Positions 22,156 to 34,686 of a DNA stretch of 64,000 bases are shown one piece after another. The stretch covers positions 1 to 64,000 of the forward strand of contig QENA01000001.1 of assembly GCA_003331045.1 (NCBI GenBank), written 5' to 3'. Each line of letters opens with the position of its first letter. The stretch's first letter is position 1. The notes under the pieces are model-generated. The model saw only the letters and a program-made list of their open reading frames with translations, was not told the origin of the DNA and searched no databases. The position numbers were made by a program, and so were the translations under genes. The DNA comes from Candidatus Tokpelaia sp. JSC189. Its GTDB lineage: Bacteria > Pseudomonadota > Alphaproteobacteria > Rhizobiales > Rhizobiaceae.

Positions 22156-22834
22156 GTTAAAAGCCATATGTAGGGGAAAGTATATCTGTTATGCCTTTTT
22201 AGGCTGCATTTAATCATTTAATTTCGAGTATCTTTTTTATAATCGAGAGCGTTGAATATTGATTTCAAAGACTATCTTCTCGATATTAGTCGCATATTAT
22301 TCGGTGAGTTAATAGAAGCTTTTAAAAATGAATCTGTTTTTCTTTATGTTTATTTGGAAGAATTTGAAAATCTATTTTTTGTTTTAGCAGCGCTTCAGGG
22401 ATTAGCGACCTCGTGGATAACTTGAAAACACGTCACACCTAATCAAGCAAGTGGATAATTTCTATGGCGTAAGGGTTTTCTCAGCTTTATCGCCACCCAT
22501 GATATCCACTCTTATTCTTTTTACTAGCCTAAGAAGTAGGTATGCTGATGCTAAGCATGACAATAGTTAGCAACATAATTGTTAAGCTATAGCAAGAATA
22601 AATAAATGATTTTGTCTATATAAAAAATTAAGGAATTTCTGAAAAGCATATTTTTGCTGTTCTTTTCAAAAAGAAAATTCTATCTTAAAGTTTATTGTTA
22701 ATAGGGAATACAAAAAGTGACGTAACGCTTGCTAATGATAAAATCATTTGGGTGATGTTGCGTAACATAGCCGTTTTTCATTATTTATTATTAATGGCGC
22801 TTCCATCTATATTGCTCGGCATAGATTTACTAGA
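22156..22834. other. Gene-free stretch between TPR lipoprotein and asd
   Basis: About 680 AT-rich bases between converging genes, with no recognisable gene, RNA or repeat. The long palindrome that follows (22835-22868) is listed separately. Confidence 0.5.
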
Positions 22835-22868
22835 CTACCACCTTTACCTGCCCAGGTAAAGGTGGTAG
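22835..22868. terminator. Perfect 34-bp palindrome (16-bp stem) after asd
   Basis: CTACCACCTTTACCTG (22835-22850) and its exact complement (22853-22868) are separated by only CC, giving a very stable hairpin on either strand. It lies 37 bases past the asd stop (minus strand) and probably ends asd transcription. There is no T-run, so it may also be a transcript stabiliser. Confidence 0.6.
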
Positions 22869-22904
22869 AAATCTGAAGATCTGAGGAAGTAGCTCTGAAA
22901 TTTA

Positions 22905-23936
22905 TTAACCTGCTGATTTAGATGTGATTAGATTGCGGGCAAAAAGAAGTTCAGCGATCTGAATTGTATTGAGAGCAGCACCTTTACGCAGATTGTCAGA
23001 TACAACCCAGAAAGCAAGCCCATTATCAACTGTGATATCCTCGCGAATACGGCTAACATATGTAGCATCTTCGCCAGCAGTTTCATAGGGCGTTGTATAG
23101 CCACCATTTTCATGTTTGTCTACAACTAGGATGCCTGGCGCGTCACGCAGTATTTCACGGGCTTCATCAGCAGAGATAGGCTTTTCAAATTCCACATTTA
23201 CTGCTTCACCATGGCCGATAAAAACCGGTACACGCACAGCGGTTGCTGTCAATTTGATTTTTGGGTCAAGCATTTTTTTGGTTTCGGCCATTATTTTCCA
23301 TTCTTCCTTAGTGTAACCATCTTCCATAAAGACATCAATGTGAGGAATAACATTGAAGGCAATGCGCTTGGTGAATTTCTTTGATATCACTGGATCGGCG
23401 ACAAAAATTGCCCGGGACTGTTCAAACAGTTCGTCCATTCCTTCTTTGCCAGCACCTGAAACGGATTGATAAGTTGAGACAACAACCCGTTTGATTTTGG
23501 CTGCATCATGTAATGGTTTTAGAACAACAAGAAGCTGGGCTGTCGAGCAATTGGGATTAGCGATGATATTACGCTTTTTGAAATTCATAATCGCATCTGG
23601 ATTAACTTCTGGCACAATAAGTGGCACATCTGAATTATAGCGCCATGCTGATGAATTATCGATAACCACACATCCAGCGGCGGCGATTTTAGGTGCCCAT
23701 TCCTTTGAGATATTGCCGCCTACAGACATCAAGCAGATATCGGTATCGGAAAAATCGTAATTATCCAATGCACGCACTTTTAGTTTCCTATCACCGTAGG
23801 AAACCTCTGTCCCCTGACTGTGACGCGAGGCAAGTGGTACGATTTTATCGACCGAAAAACCGCGTTCTTCAAGAATATTAAGCATTTCACGCCCGACATT
23901 GCCGGTAGCGCCTGCAACTGCAAACTTGAAACCCAT
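22905..23936 (-). CDS. asd: Aspartate-semialdehyde dehydrogenase
   Basis: Asd reduces aspartyl phosphate to aspartate semialdehyde with NADPH, the branch point to lysine, diaminopimelate, threonine and methionine. The 343-residue product has the nucleotide-binding GATGNVG at residues 9-15, the DNSSAWR segment, the catalytic cysteine C130 in ANPNCSTAQ, SVSGAGKEGMDEL and RVPVFIGHGEAVNVEF. Start ATG 23936 (minus strand) fits the family exactly. It is monocistronic, with a perfect palindrome downstream and a long eroded region upstream. It is required for peptidoglycan precursors, consistent with retention of mrcA and the amidase in this window. Confidence 0.97.
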   Translation of the reverse strand: MGFKFAVAGATGNVGREMLNILEERGFSVDKIVPLASRHSQGTEVSYGDRKLKVRALDNYDFSDTDICLMSVGGNISKEWAPKIAAAGCVVIDNSSAWRYNSDVPLIVPEVNPDAIMNFKKRNIIANPNCSTAQLLVVLKPLHDAAKIKRVVVSTYQSVSGAGKEGMDELFEQSRAIFVADPVISKKFTKRIAFNVIPHIDVFMEDGYTKEEWKIMAETKKMLDPKIKLTATAVRVPVFIGHGEAVNVEFEKPISADEAREILRDAPGILVVDKHENGGYTTPYETAGEDATYVSRIREDITVDNGLAFWVVSDNLRKGAALNTIQIAELLFARNLITSKSAG

Positions 23937-25217
23937 GTCTTTAAACTCCTGTCCCTATCCCTTTAATAATATTGAGAACCCGATGGTTTGAGGGGTTTGC
24001 ACCCTAAGCCTAATACCCGAGAAAGGGTGGATTGACTAAGGGATATTAAACACCATTCTGGTAATTATGTTTATGCGATCGATAATATTGGAAAACGAAC
24101 AAGGGGTAAAAATTGGCCTATAGTACACCCCCCTAGATCAAATATCCTATATTTAATAGAAAACACCCTGGAAAATTTTAACGGCTTTTTATTTGAAGTC
24201 AATTGTAGAAAATACCGGATGTGCAGTGAAATAGAGCTGAGGGCGGACCTTTGACGAAGCGGCTGCGCTGTTTGAAAGGCATGCCATTTTGGCTACAGGT
24301 TTTATCATATTAGGTATTTTAGCCAAAGTATGGAGGAGTACAAACTACAGGGGCGCTGATCTTTGAGTCATATCTCGCCTCATACTTGGTTTGTTTTTTC
24401 CGCAATGGTAGATTTTTGCTTTCGATTTGGATTGCATCGATTCTATTCTAGAATGAATGTTTTTGGAAGCAGAGATGACATGGTTGGTATTTGGCTACCC
24501 CATCAAGAGTAATAGCAGACCTCGTCTTTTAAAACATGGGTGTCAATGATACATGCATTATGCGCTATATGGCCTTTTTGCTCTTACCTATAGAATATGG
24601 GCATGAAAATCACTGTTTGTACCCCCCCTCGCTATGCAGCAGGAGGCAAGCGTTTTGTTCAGGTTCTCATGTTGTGACATACATCGGCTTCGATATCAGC
24701 CGGGTGTGCAGGGCCGATCAATGGATTAAGAGTTGTCCCGTCAAAATAAACCTATCCACTGTATGTAGCGGATAACTAAAATCTCCATGTCAGCCATCAA
24801 TATGGATCTAATGGAGGTATGTCATGGGCTGCTGCGGAAAGCAGGAAGATATTGCGCTACCTATCTCTAGATGCTTCATGATAATGGCGAATGGCAAGAA
24901 GCTCTCTATCATCCCTCATTGCACACCTGAATTCAACCGGAGCGAGGAATTTGTAAAACCGGTCGCAAGGCGAGCGTTGAGGTTGCCTAAGCATCTTCCG
25001 ATTTAAAAGCCTTACTCTGTGACAGTGGTCTTGAACCGGTAGACCAGATGAGCAGGGCTTAGGCGATGCAGATATTGGAGATTGTCTTAAATCACAGCGG
25101 ATATACCGCTCATGCATTTTCAGATTGAGGTGATAATTGATACAGCCCCTAGTGTTGATTGAGTAGCCGACAATAGGTCTAAGAAAAAGATGGTCACCAA
25201 GCTATTTTGTGTATGGG
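23937..25217. other. Eroded stretch upstream of asd and the cnoX pseudogene
   Basis: About 1.3 kb with no intact gene on either strand. Short open pieces at 24536-25117 have mixed composition and no family I could recognise. I found no inverted repeats that would mark an insertion sequence. Confidence 0.45.
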
Positions 25218-26134
25218 ATGAATAGTTTTATAACAAGTGAGGCTACCACAAAACGGGAAAGCTGTGTTGTCAAGGATATAACAACGGCAAATTTCCAGAA
25301 TGATGTTATAAGAGAATCACGTAGACAGCCGGTTTTCGTTGATTTTTGGGCACTTTGGTGTGGGCTATGCAAATAGTTAGCGCCGCTTATTGAAAAAAAT
25401 AATTCTGGAAGCGAAAGGAGCTGTTAAGCTTGTCAAGATGAATATTGAAAAGCATCTGTCAATTGCTGGCCGGCTTGGTATACGCTCAATTCCGGCTGTG
25501 GCTGCTTTTGTTCATGGACGCCCGGCTGATATTATGCTTATGGGCGCTGTTCCTGAAAGCAAGATCAGGGCATTTGTAACCCGGTTTGTCGGGCGTGATT
25601 CTGGAGCAATCCTGGAAGAAATGTTTGCAGAGATTGATGGGCTGATGCAGCGGGGCTGCTTTTACAGATGCATTAGAGCTTTATGTAAAAATTTTGAAGG
25701 ATGATCCAAAGAATATTCCTGTTATTGTTGGCCTTGCCACATGCCTGTTTGAGATGGGGGATGTGGACAAAGCCCATACCCTGCTGGATGATGCGTCGGT
25801 TGATAATAAGGAAGATCCTAGGATAAAGGCCGTTCTGGCTAGAATAAAGCTGGGCGAGCAGGTCAAAAAGCTTGCTGATCCAGTCGTGCTGGAAAAACGC
25901 GTAGAGAAAAATCCAGACAATCATCAGGCGCGTTTTGATTTGGCCATTGTCTATAATGCACAGGGCAAACATGCCGCAGCGGCTGATACGCTGCTCACCA
26001 TTATAGAGGCCGATCGCAATTGGAAAGATGGTGATGCATGTAAACAGTTGCTGCAGTTTTTTGATATATGGGGGCCGAAAAACAAGGTAACGTGTTCTGC
26101 TCGGCGCAAATTGTCTGCCCTGTTGTTTTCTTAA
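25218..26134 (+). pseudogene. cnoX: Thioredoxin-TPR co-chaperone (CnoX/YbbN family), disrupted
   Basis: CnoX/YbbN proteins join an N-terminal thioredoxin domain to C-terminal TPRs and protect proteins from hypochlorous and heat stress. From ATG 25218 the frame gives [15 protein letters not shown], then [15 protein letters not shown], where the family has WCGPCK-like motifs, and then hits TAG at 25376-25378. Homology continues (LAPLIEK) and shifts frame near 25388-25396 into EAKGAVKLVKMNIEKHLSIA and the cis-Pro loop RSIPAVAAFVHGRPAD. It shifts again near 25660-25675 into the TPR part (ADALELYVKILKDDPKN through WGPKNKVTCSARRKLSALLFS). The total span of about 305 codons equals the full gene. One stop and two frameshifts make it inactive as a whole. 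Confidence 0.88.
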
Positions 26135-26591
26135 GATCAGAATTATGAAAAGATTGTAGTATTTCTCAGCTTCTATGTGCTGCAGAGATTAAACTCCCCC
26201 TTATCCAGATCTATATTGATTTAATATTAAGAAATATCTTATTAAAAGTAACTTGATTTTATCAAGGTGATTCGTAGCCCCTTAAGAGGATGTATTCAAG
26301 CTGTAACTAAAAGAGACAGGCCTGATTTCAGACAGCTACATAAGGTCTCTAGATGGTTGAATTGTAAACAACAATTATGCTTCAAGCGCTGCAAGAGCTA
26401 TTTAAACGCTTTACAGGATCATGTTTGTAAGCCTGCTTTTACCAGCAATATTATGTCCCGTTTTAGCCTATACTGGATTATATCGTGAATGAGGTTGAGC
26501 AGTCATATAAAAATTGGATCAATGACTTGAGAATGAAGATATTTCCGCCAGGGCACTCTGTCAGGCATATTTGATTGAATCGATCATGTGT
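26135..26591. other. Gene-free stretch between cnoX pseudogene and tal
   Basis: About 460 bases with no supportable gene or RNA. Open pieces are short and unrecognised. Confidence 0.5.
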
Positions 26592-26617
26592 GGGTGTCAG
26601 ATGTTTCTCTGGCACCC
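26592..26617 (-). terminator. Hairpin after tal
   Basis: GGGTGTCAGA and TCTGGCACCC (26592-26601 with 26608-26617) form a 10-bp stem with one G-T wobble and a 6-nt loop, 13 bases past the tal stop on the minus strand. No T-run follows, so it is a probable rather than a certain terminator. Confidence 0.55.
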
Positions 26618-26630
26618 GAAAGAGGAATGT

Positions 26631-27284
26631 TCAGCCGATTTTCTGGCCAGTCTTTGCCCAATCTGCAAGAAAGATTTCTAGTCCTTTGTCGGTCAGTGGG
26701 TGCTTGACCAGCTGTTTCAGTGTGGCAGCGGGCACTGTTACAACATCGGCACCGATCAAGGCCGCTTCCTTGACATGGTTAACAGTACGGATTGAGGCGG
26801 CAAGAATTTCAGTCCTGAAATCGTAATTGTCAAAAATGGTACGGATTTCGGCAATAAGCTCCATGCCGTTGAGGTCGATATCATCCAGCCGGCCGATAAA
26901 GGGTGAAACAAATGTTGCACCGGCTTTTGCTGCCAGCAATGCCTGATTTGCTGTGAAGCACAGTGTCATGTTGGTTTTATGACCCTTTTCCGTCAACACT
27001 TTGCATGCGCGCAGGCCATCAAAGGTGAGAGGAAGCTTGATGCAGATATTTTCTGCAATCTTGGCCAGATGATTTGTTTCGCGCATCATGTTGTCATAAT
27101 CCATGGCTGTAACTTCGGCAGAAACCGGCCCTTTGACAAGACTGCAGATATCCTTGGTAACTTCGCTGATATTGCGGCCTGATTTTAGGATAAGCGATGG
27201 GTTGGTGGTAACACCATCGATTAGGCCGAGGTCATTCAATTCACGGATTTCATCAATATTGGCTGTATCTACGAAAAATTTCAT
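26631..27284 (-). CDS. tal: Transaldolase (short, TalC/MipB-type)
   Basis: Transaldolase transfers dihydroxyacetone units in the non-oxidative pentose phosphate pathway. The 217-residue product belongs to the short TalC/FSA-like class: [31 protein letters not shown], the Schiff-base lysine at residue 83 in [35 protein letters not shown] and [16 protein letters not shown] just upstream supports the start at 27284 (minus strand); a four-residue extension to 27296 is possible. It sits next to priA on the opposite strand, as in many Hyphomicrobiales. Sequence alone does not separate transaldolase from fructose-6-phosphate aldolase with certainty, but the length and [12 protein letters not shown] region fit transaldolase better. 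Confidence 0.93.
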   Translation of the reverse strand: MKFFVDTANIDEIRELNDLGLIDGVTTNPSLILKSGRNISEVTKDICSLVKGPVSAEVTAMDYDNMMRETNHLAKIAENICIKLPLTFDGLRACKVLTEKGHKTNMTLCFTANQALLAAKAGATFVSPFIGRLDDIDLNGMELIAEIRTIFDNYDFRTEILAASIRTVNHVKEAALIGADVVTVPAATLKQLVKHPLTDKGLEIFLADWAKTGQKIG

Positions 27285-27465
27285 TTTCTTCTCCATGGAT
27301 TAAGGATCCTTTATTGATATGGGCCATTGCGTAAGAGAAAAGCAAGCGCAACATAGAGAATTTCAGGAAAATACGTATTTTGCGTCCCTGCTATGCAGCA
27401 GTTTAAACAAGCAAAAAATCTATTGGTTTGATAATCAATAGGTTTTCTTTAGAATTAGGACTGAT

Positions 27466-29655
27466 ATGGTAGACAATTCGACATCCGATAACAAAAAGAC
27501 TGTTGCTGTTTTGCTTCCTGTGCCTGTCAGGCGGTCTTATTTCTATGCTGTTCCGGATGGGATGCAAGTGATGCCAGGATCAGTTGTGCGTGTGCCGCTG
27601 GGGTCCCGTCAGGTGGCTGGTATTGTGACGGATGATGCGGTTGATGACATTTCTATCAAAAAGCTGCGTCCAATTTCTGAATCGCTTGATTATCCACCAA
27701 TTCGACCGGAGCTGATGAAGTTCATTCGCTTCGTTTCATCCTATACGCTTTCGCCACCTGGCTTTCTGGTCCATATGGTGCTGTGCGTACCGACAGATTT
27801 TTCGCCAAAACCACTAGTAGAGGGTATGCGCTTTTCTGGCGTGTTGCCCAGGCGTATGACTCCTGCACGTATGCGGGTGCTTGAACTGTCACGGGATGGG
27901 ATGGTCTGGAACCGTTCGGGCCTTGCCCATGCAGCAGGGACATCTCCTAGTGTTGTTGACGGACTTAAGGCGCAGGGTGTACTTGAAACGGTTGAACTGC
28001 GTCCTGCGTTGGTTGTTCCTAAACCGGATTCCTCCTATGCGCCAGTAATGCTTGAAAATGATCAGCGCAAGGCAGCTGATATTCTGCAGGATGCAGTATC
28101 GGCAAACTGTTTTAGCGTCTGCTTGCTGGATGGTGTGACTGGTTCCGGCAAGACGGAGGTTTATTTCGAGGCTGTGGCCTGTGCCTTGGATCAGCATCGC
28201 CAGATTTTAATTCTCCTGCCAGAAATTGCTCTGACACAACAATTTCTTGATCGGTTCCATACGCGATTCGGCGCACCGCCTGCTGATTGGCATTCTGATC
28301 TCTCGCCACGCCGGCGTGAGCGTATCTGGCAACAGGTGGCGCAGGGATGTATCCATGTTGTTGCTGGTGCCCGCTCGGCTCTTTTTCTTCCTTTTCAAAA
28401 TCTTGGCCTTATTATTGTCGATGAAGAGCATGATGCGGCTTACAAGCAGGAGGATCGGGTTTTTTACAATGCCCGTGATATGGCTGTTGCTCGTGGGCAT
28501 ATTACTGATATTCCAGTCATTTTGGCATCAGCAACCCCATCGATTGAAAGCCAAGTAAATGCCGTACAGGGCCGTTATCGCTATATTCATCTTCCTTCGC
28601 GTTTTGGCCATGCAGCAATGCCAAATATGAGAACTATTGATATGCGGAACAATCCGCCTGCGACAAACCAATTCCTTTCACCGCTGCTGGTTACTGCTAT
28701 AGGGGAGGTGCTACAGCGCAAAGAGCAGTCCCTTCTCTTTCTTAACCGGCGCGGTTATGCGCCACTGACTCTATGCCGTGTCTGTGCTTATCGTTTTTCA
28801 TGCCCGAACTGTTCAAGCTGGCTGGTTGAACATCGGCATCGTGCTCAGTTGCTTTGTCATCACTGTGGTTATTATCAGTCGGTGCCACAGGCCTGTCCTA
28901 AATGTGGCATGCTGGATCATCTGGTTGCTTGTGGCCCCGGGGTTGAACGGATTGCCGAGGAGGTATCACAAAAATTTGCTGATGCGCGGGTTCTTGTCCT
29001 GTCTACTGATACGGCAGGCGGGGTAAAACAGTTGCGGTTTGAATTGGAGGCTGTCGCCAGAGGACATGTTGATATTGTGATCGGCACTCAGCTTGTTTCT
29101 AAAGGCTATCATTTCCCACATATAACGCTTGTCGGGGTTATTGATGCCGATGTTGGTCTTGCCAATAGTGATCCTCGGGCTGCCGAGCGCACTTTTCAGC
29201 TGTTATCTCAGGTGATAGGTCGGGCAGGGCGCACTGGGCTGAAAAGTCGTGGGCTTATCCAGACTTGGCAGCCGGATCATCCGGTCATGAAAGCAATTAT
29301 TGCCAATAATAGCACCGCATTTTATGCTCGTGAGATAGAAGACCGCAAATCAAACCGACTTCCTCCTTTTGGCAGGCTGGCAGCATTGATTGTTTCAGGT
29401 GAGACGCGCGCAGAAGCGGAAAATCATGCACGAGCCTTGCGGCGCGCTGCTCCTAGGGTATCTAATATAACCATGCTTGGTCCTGCCGAGGCACCGCTTG
29501 CATTGGTGCGCAGGCGCTATCGTTTTCGTTTGCTTGTGCATGGGCATCGCCATGTGGACATGCAGGGTTTTATACGTGCCATTTTAGCTGCCGCTCCTAC
29601 GCCGCGGAGATCGATCCGCGTTCAGGTTGACATTGATCCACAAAGCTTTTTGTAA
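27466..29655 (+). CDS. priA: Primosomal replication protein N' (PriA helicase)
   Basis: PriA recognises stalled forks and D-loops and reloads DnaB through the primosome. The 729-residue product has the N-terminal 3'-DNA-end-binding domain, then helicase motifs: Walker A GVTGSGKTEVYFE near residue 224, DEEHDAAYKQED near 320 (a DEEH variant of the DEAH box) and ASATPSIES. The zinc-binding insertion with four CxxC pairs lies at about 433-482 (CRVCAYRFSCPNC ... CHHCGYY ... CPKCG). Later motifs are GTQLVSKGYHFPHITLVGVIDAD and QVIGRAGRTGLKSRG. It is intact and full length. It lies between divergent tal and the atp operon, the usual order in Brucella relatives. Confidence 0.97.
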   Translation: MVDNSTSDNKKTVAVLLPVPVRRSYFYAVPDGMQVMPGSVVRVPLGSRQVAGIVTDDAVDDISIKKLRPISESLDYPPIRPELMKFIRFVSSYTLSPPGFLVHMVLCVPTDFSPKPLVEGMRFSGVLPRRMTPARMRVLELSRDGMVWNRSGLAHAAGTSPSVVDGLKAQGVLETVELRPALVVPKPDSSYAPVMLENDQRKAADILQDAVSANCFSVCLLDGVTGSGKTEVYFEAVACALDQHRQILILLPEIALTQQFLDRFHTRFGAPPADWHSDLSPRRRERIWQQVAQGCIHVVAGARSALFLPFQNLGLIIVDEEHDAAYKQEDRVFYNARDMAVARGHITDIPVILASATPSIESQVNAVQGRYRYIHLPSRFGHAAMPNMRTIDMRNNPPATNQFLSPLLVTAIGEVLQRKEQSLLFLNRRGYAPLTLCRVCAYRFSCPNCSSWLVEHRHRAQLLCHHCGYYQSVPQACPKCGMLDHLVACGPGVERIAEEVSQKFADARVLVLSTDTAGGVKQLRFELEAVARGHVDIVIGTQLVSKGYHFPHITLVGVIDADVGLANSDPRAAERTFQLLSQVIGRAGRTGLKSRGLIQTWQPDHPVMKAIIANNSTAFYAREIEDRKSNRLPPFGRLAALIVSGETRAEAENHARALRRAAPRVSNITMLGPAEAPLALVRRRYRFRLLVHGHRHVDMQGFIRAILAAAPTPRRSIRVQVDIDPQSFL

Positions 29656-30020
29656 GAGCGGAATCTTCCATCAGGATATCCTTTGAGGATGATATTTCAT
29701 TGATGTAACGGTTTCTTAAGGTCGAAATCATAAAGGTATTTTTCTTTCATATGTAATATCCGGCTACGTAGTTTTTGTGTACGGATCTTTGGTTTTTTGA
29801 TCCACGGATGTTAAAAAATGAAAAAAACGGCCAGAAAGAGCAAAAACCTACCTTTTCATGTGTTGCGAGTCCGGAATGTCTATGGTAGATGCACAGTGGC
29901 TTTCAGTATTTTAGCACTTGAATCTGAGAGTATTATTCCGAAAAGTTGAATGAAATTATAAGATTAGTTTATTAATAAAAGCTGGTCTTTGCAAGATTTA
30001 AGGAACAGAAACAGACAGTC
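29656..30020. other. Intergenic region before the atp operon
   Basis: This 365-base gap should contain the atp operon promoter and the end of the priA transcript. No promoter elements or terminator could be singled out with confidence. Confidence 0.5.
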
Positions 30021-30596
30021 GTGGCAGAAATATCTTCGCTTATGTCATTAGTATCCCGCCGATATGCTGGGTCATTATTCAAACTGGCCTCAGAAGTCGG
30101 ATGTGTAGAGGCTGTTGAGGAGGAGTTTGGCGCTATCTCCAAGCTTTTTGATGAAAGTGGTGATTTCAGGTATTTTGTAAGCAGTCCTGTTTTCTCTATC
30201 AGAGAGCAACTTGAAGTCATTAATGCACTTATAGGAAAAATAAATCCCGGAAAGGGTGATGTCTCTGTCCTTGTCGGCAATTTTTTACGGGTTGTCGTTT
30301 CTAATCGGCGGCTTTTCACTTTACCCGGTATTATTGAGGTATTTCATGACTTGGCTGTAACTGCGCGTGGGGATGTTTTTGTTGATGTTATTTCAGCCCA
30401 TGCATTGGATCCAGACCAGCAGAAAAAATTGAAAGTGGTGCTCACTAGGGCAGTTGGCAAGGATATTACCCTGCGGATGGACATCGACTCTGCCATTTTA
30501 GGCGGCTTGATTGTCCGGATAGGAACATACCAAATCGATACGTCCCTGCGTACCAAATTATCTTCGCTTAAGCTTCTACTGAAAGAGGTCGGCTGA
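30021..30596 (+). CDS. atpH: F0F1 ATP synthase subunit delta
   Basis: Subunit delta caps the F1 alpha/beta hexamer and binds the peripheral stalk b subunits. The 191-residue product has the OSCP/delta pattern: [19 protein letters not shown] at the start, [35 protein letters not shown] and the C-terminal [20 protein letters not shown]. The start is a GTG at 30021, giving the family's usual N-terminus. AAGGAAC at 29999-30005 is rather distant, so initiation may be weak. The stop overlaps the atpA start by one base (TGATG). First gene of atpHAGDC; the F0 genes are elsewhere, as is usual in alphaproteobacteria. Confidence 0.96.
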   Translation: MAEISSLMSLVSRRYAGSLFKLASEVGCVEAVEEEFGAISKLFDESGDFRYFVSSPVFSIREQLEVINALIGKINPGKGDVSVLVGNFLRVVVSNRRLFTLPGIIEVFHDLAVTARGDVFVDVISAHALDPDQQKKLKVVLTRAVGKDITLRMDIDSAILGGLIVRIGTYQIDTSLRTKLSSLKLLLKEVG

Positions 30597-32125
30597 TGGA
30601 TATCAAACCGTCGGAAATTTCTAAAATCTTGCAAGAGCAAATCAAGAACTTTGGTAAAGAAGCCCAAGTTTCTGAAGTTGGTTATGTATTGTCAGTTGGT
30701 GATGGTATTGTCCGTGTGTATGGTCTGGATAATGTTCAGGCTGGTGAAATGGTCGAATTTCCAGGTAATGTGCGCGGGATGGCGCTTAACCTTGAAGCCG
30801 ATAATGTGGGTGTTGTTATTTTCGGCTTTGACCGTGATATCCGTGAAGGGGATACGGTCAGGCGCACAGGTTCGATTGTTGATGTGCCGGTTGGCAGAGA
30901 ACTTCTTGGCCGTGTTGTGGATACCCTTGGAAATCCGATTGATGGCAAGGGGCCGATCAAGGCAGTGGAACGCCGCCGTGTGGATGTCAAAGCCCCAGGG
31001 ATTATCGTTCGTAAATCGGTGTACGAGCCGGTGTCGACAGGGTTGAAGGCAATTGATGCGCTTATTCCGATTGGTCGTGGTCAGCGGCAGCTTATTATTG
31101 GTGACCGCCAGACCGGTAAGACTGCAATAATTCTTGACACATTTCTGAACCAAAAACCGATTCATAAAAGTGGTGCTGAAAAGGATAAGCTTTATTGTAT
31201 CTATGTTGCTGTAGGGCAGAAACGTTCAACGGTTGCACAGTTTGTGAAGGTGCTAGAAGAGCACGGCGCTCTTGAATATTCGATTATCATTGCCGCAACT
31301 GCTTCAGATCCAGCGCCCATGCAGTTTCTTGCTCCTTTTACCGGTTGCACGATGGGCGAGTATTTTCGTGATAATGGTATGCATGCGCTGATCGGCTATG
31401 ATGATCTATCGAAACAGGCTGTTGCCTATCGTCAAATGTCGTTGCTTTTGCGGCGACCGCCAAGTCGTGAAGCTTATCCGGGAGATGTTTTCTATCTGCA
31501 TTCGCGCTTGCTTGAACGTGCGGCCAAGCTGAATGATGACAATGGAGCCGGTTCCCTGACTGCATTGCCGGTAATTGAAACCCAAGCAAACGATGTGTCA
31601 GCCTATATCCCGACCAATGTGATTTCAATTACCGACGGGCAGATTTTTCTTGAAACAAATTTATTCCATCAAGGCATCCGTCCGGCCGTGAACGTCGGCC
31701 TTTCCGTTTCGCGTGTCGGCTCTGCCGCCCAAATTAAGGCGATGAAGCAGGTTGCCGGCTCTATCAAGGGTCAATTGGCACAGTATCGTGAAATAGCTGC
31801 CTTTGCCCAGTTTAGCTCTGATCTCGATGCCGCGACCCAGCAGTTGTTGAACCGCGGCGCGCGGCTGATAGAGCTTCTTAAACAGCCCCAATTTTCGCCA
31901 TTGAAGATAGAAGCGCAGGTTGCTGTGGTTTTTGCCGGCGTGAATGGCTATCTTGACAAGCTCGCTGTTGATCAAGTCGGTAGGTTTGAACATGGCCTTC
32001 TGGCGCTTCTGCGTGCTGATTACAAGGATATCCTTGATGATATTCAGGACGGTAAACAAATTACGGATGAAATCAAGGAAAGGCTCAAGTCAGTGCTTGA
32101 TATTTATATCAAGAATTTTGTTTGA
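30596..32125 (+). CDS. atpA: F0F1 ATP synthase subunit alpha
   Basis: Non-catalytic nucleotide-binding subunit of the F1 hexamer. The 509-residue product contains the P-loop GDRQTGKT near residues 169-176, [14 protein letters not shown] and the conserved [17 protein letters not shown] with the interface arginine. The C-terminal helical domain ends in [14 protein letters not shown]. Length is as expected (509-513). It is coupled to atpH by a TGATG overlap and followed by atpG after 18 bases. All catalytic and structural motifs appear intact. Confidence 0.98.
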   Translation: MDIKPSEISKILQEQIKNFGKEAQVSEVGYVLSVGDGIVRVYGLDNVQAGEMVEFPGNVRGMALNLEADNVGVVIFGFDRDIREGDTVRRTGSIVDVPVGRELLGRVVDTLGNPIDGKGPIKAVERRRVDVKAPGIIVRKSVYEPVSTGLKAIDALIPIGRGQRQLIIGDRQTGKTAIILDTFLNQKPIHKSGAEKDKLYCIYVAVGQKRSTVAQFVKVLEEHGALEYSIIIAATASDPAPMQFLAPFTGCTMGEYFRDNGMHALIGYDDLSKQAVAYRQMSLLLRRPPSREAYPGDVFYLHSRLLERAAKLNDDNGAGSLTALPVIETQANDVSAYIPTNVISITDGQIFLETNLFHQGIRPAVNVGLSVSRVGSAAQIKAMKQVAGSIKGQLAQYREIAAFAQFSSDLDAATQQLLNRGARLIELLKQPQFSPLKIEAQVAVVFAGVNGYLDKLAVDQVGRFEHGLLALLRADYKDILDDIQDGKQITDEIKERLKSVLDIYIKNFV

Positions 32126-32143
32126 TAGGGGCAGGACGGTTTT

Positions 32144-33031
32144 ATGGCTTCGCTCAAAAATTTGAGAGACCGTATCGCCGCAGTCAAGGCGACGCAGAAA
32201 ATTACTAAGGCGATGCAGATGGTCGCGGCAGCGAAACTGCGTCGTGCCCGGGAGGCAGTTACAGCGGCACGTCCCTATTCATTGCGGCTGGCAGCAGTTC
32301 TTGAGAATATCCGGGAAAATATAGGGGAAGAAAATGCACCGCGGCTGATGACCGGTGCCAATAGAGATGATATTCATTTCGTTGTTGTGTGCACATCAGA
32401 GCGTGGTCTGTGCGGTGACTTCAATTCACAGATTACCCGTTTTGCTTGTGATTTTATTCGTGAACGGCTCAACGGGGAAAAGATTGTTAAGATCATGACG
32501 GTGGGCAAGAAAGGTGCTGATATCCTGAAGCGGGAGTTTGCTCATCTGGTGGTTGAGCATATTGATCTGAGTGAGATAAAGCAGATCAATTTTGCTGATG
32601 CTGATGCTATTGCTAGCAAAATACTTAGCCGTTTTAATGTTGGCGAGTTTGATATCTGTACTCTATTTTATTCGGAGTTCAAGTCCGTTATTGATCAGAA
32701 ACCGACTGCTCGGCAACTTATTCCGCTACCTGCTATACGGGATGTATATCGTGCAGCGGCGGATAGAAATACCGGTGCGGTTTATGAATATGAGCCGGGT
32801 AAGGTTTCTATTCTGGAAGAGCTTATTCCACAGAATCTATCTGTCCAGATTTTTTGTGCGCTGCTTGAAAATGTTGCTAGTGAAATGGGTGCCAAGATGA
32901 GGGCAATGGATAATGCGACACGCAATGCCGGAGAAATGATCAACAAACTATCGATCACCTATAACCGTCAACGTCAAGCGCAGATTACGACAGAACTGAT
33001 CGAAATTATTGCGGGCGCAGAAGCGCTCTAA
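32144..33031 (+). CDS. atpG: F0F1 ATP synthase subunit gamma
   Basis: Subunit gamma is the central rotor shaft that drives conformational change in the catalytic beta subunits. The 295-residue product starts with the coiled-coil helix [20 protein letters not shown], followed by [15 protein letters not shown]. It has the [13 protein letters not shown] segment and ends with the signature [18 protein letters not shown] and the [19 protein letters not shown] helix. Start ATG 32144 follows GGGGCAGGA-like purines. It lies between atpA and atpD in the operon, with short spacers on both sides. Confidence 0.98.
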   Translation: MASLKNLRDRIAAVKATQKITKAMQMVAAAKLRRAREAVTAARPYSLRLAAVLENIRENIGEENAPRLMTGANRDDIHFVVVCTSERGLCGDFNSQITRFACDFIRERLNGEKIVKIMTVGKKGADILKREFAHLVVEHIDLSEIKQINFADADAIASKILSRFNVGEFDICTLFYSEFKSVIDQKPTARQLIPLPAIRDVYRAAADRNTGAVYEYEPGKVSILEELIPQNLSVQIFCALLENVASEMGAKMRAMDNATRNAGEMINKLSITYNRQRQAQITTELIEIIAGAEAL

Positions 33032-33043
33032 TTCAGAAGGTAA

Positions 33044-34597
<1,554 letters not shown>

Positions 34598-34686
34598 GGC
34601 ATCACAGTTGAGGCTGCCTTATAGTATAAATGATTTTCTTTTCATTACTATAAATGCAAGAATTAATGATCAAAGGCGAACGAAAA

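Noticed and set aside
24824..25117. Possible transposase fragment
   Set aside because: Short phrases look vaguely transposase-like, but there is no DDE pattern, no inverted repeats and no continuous frame on either strand.
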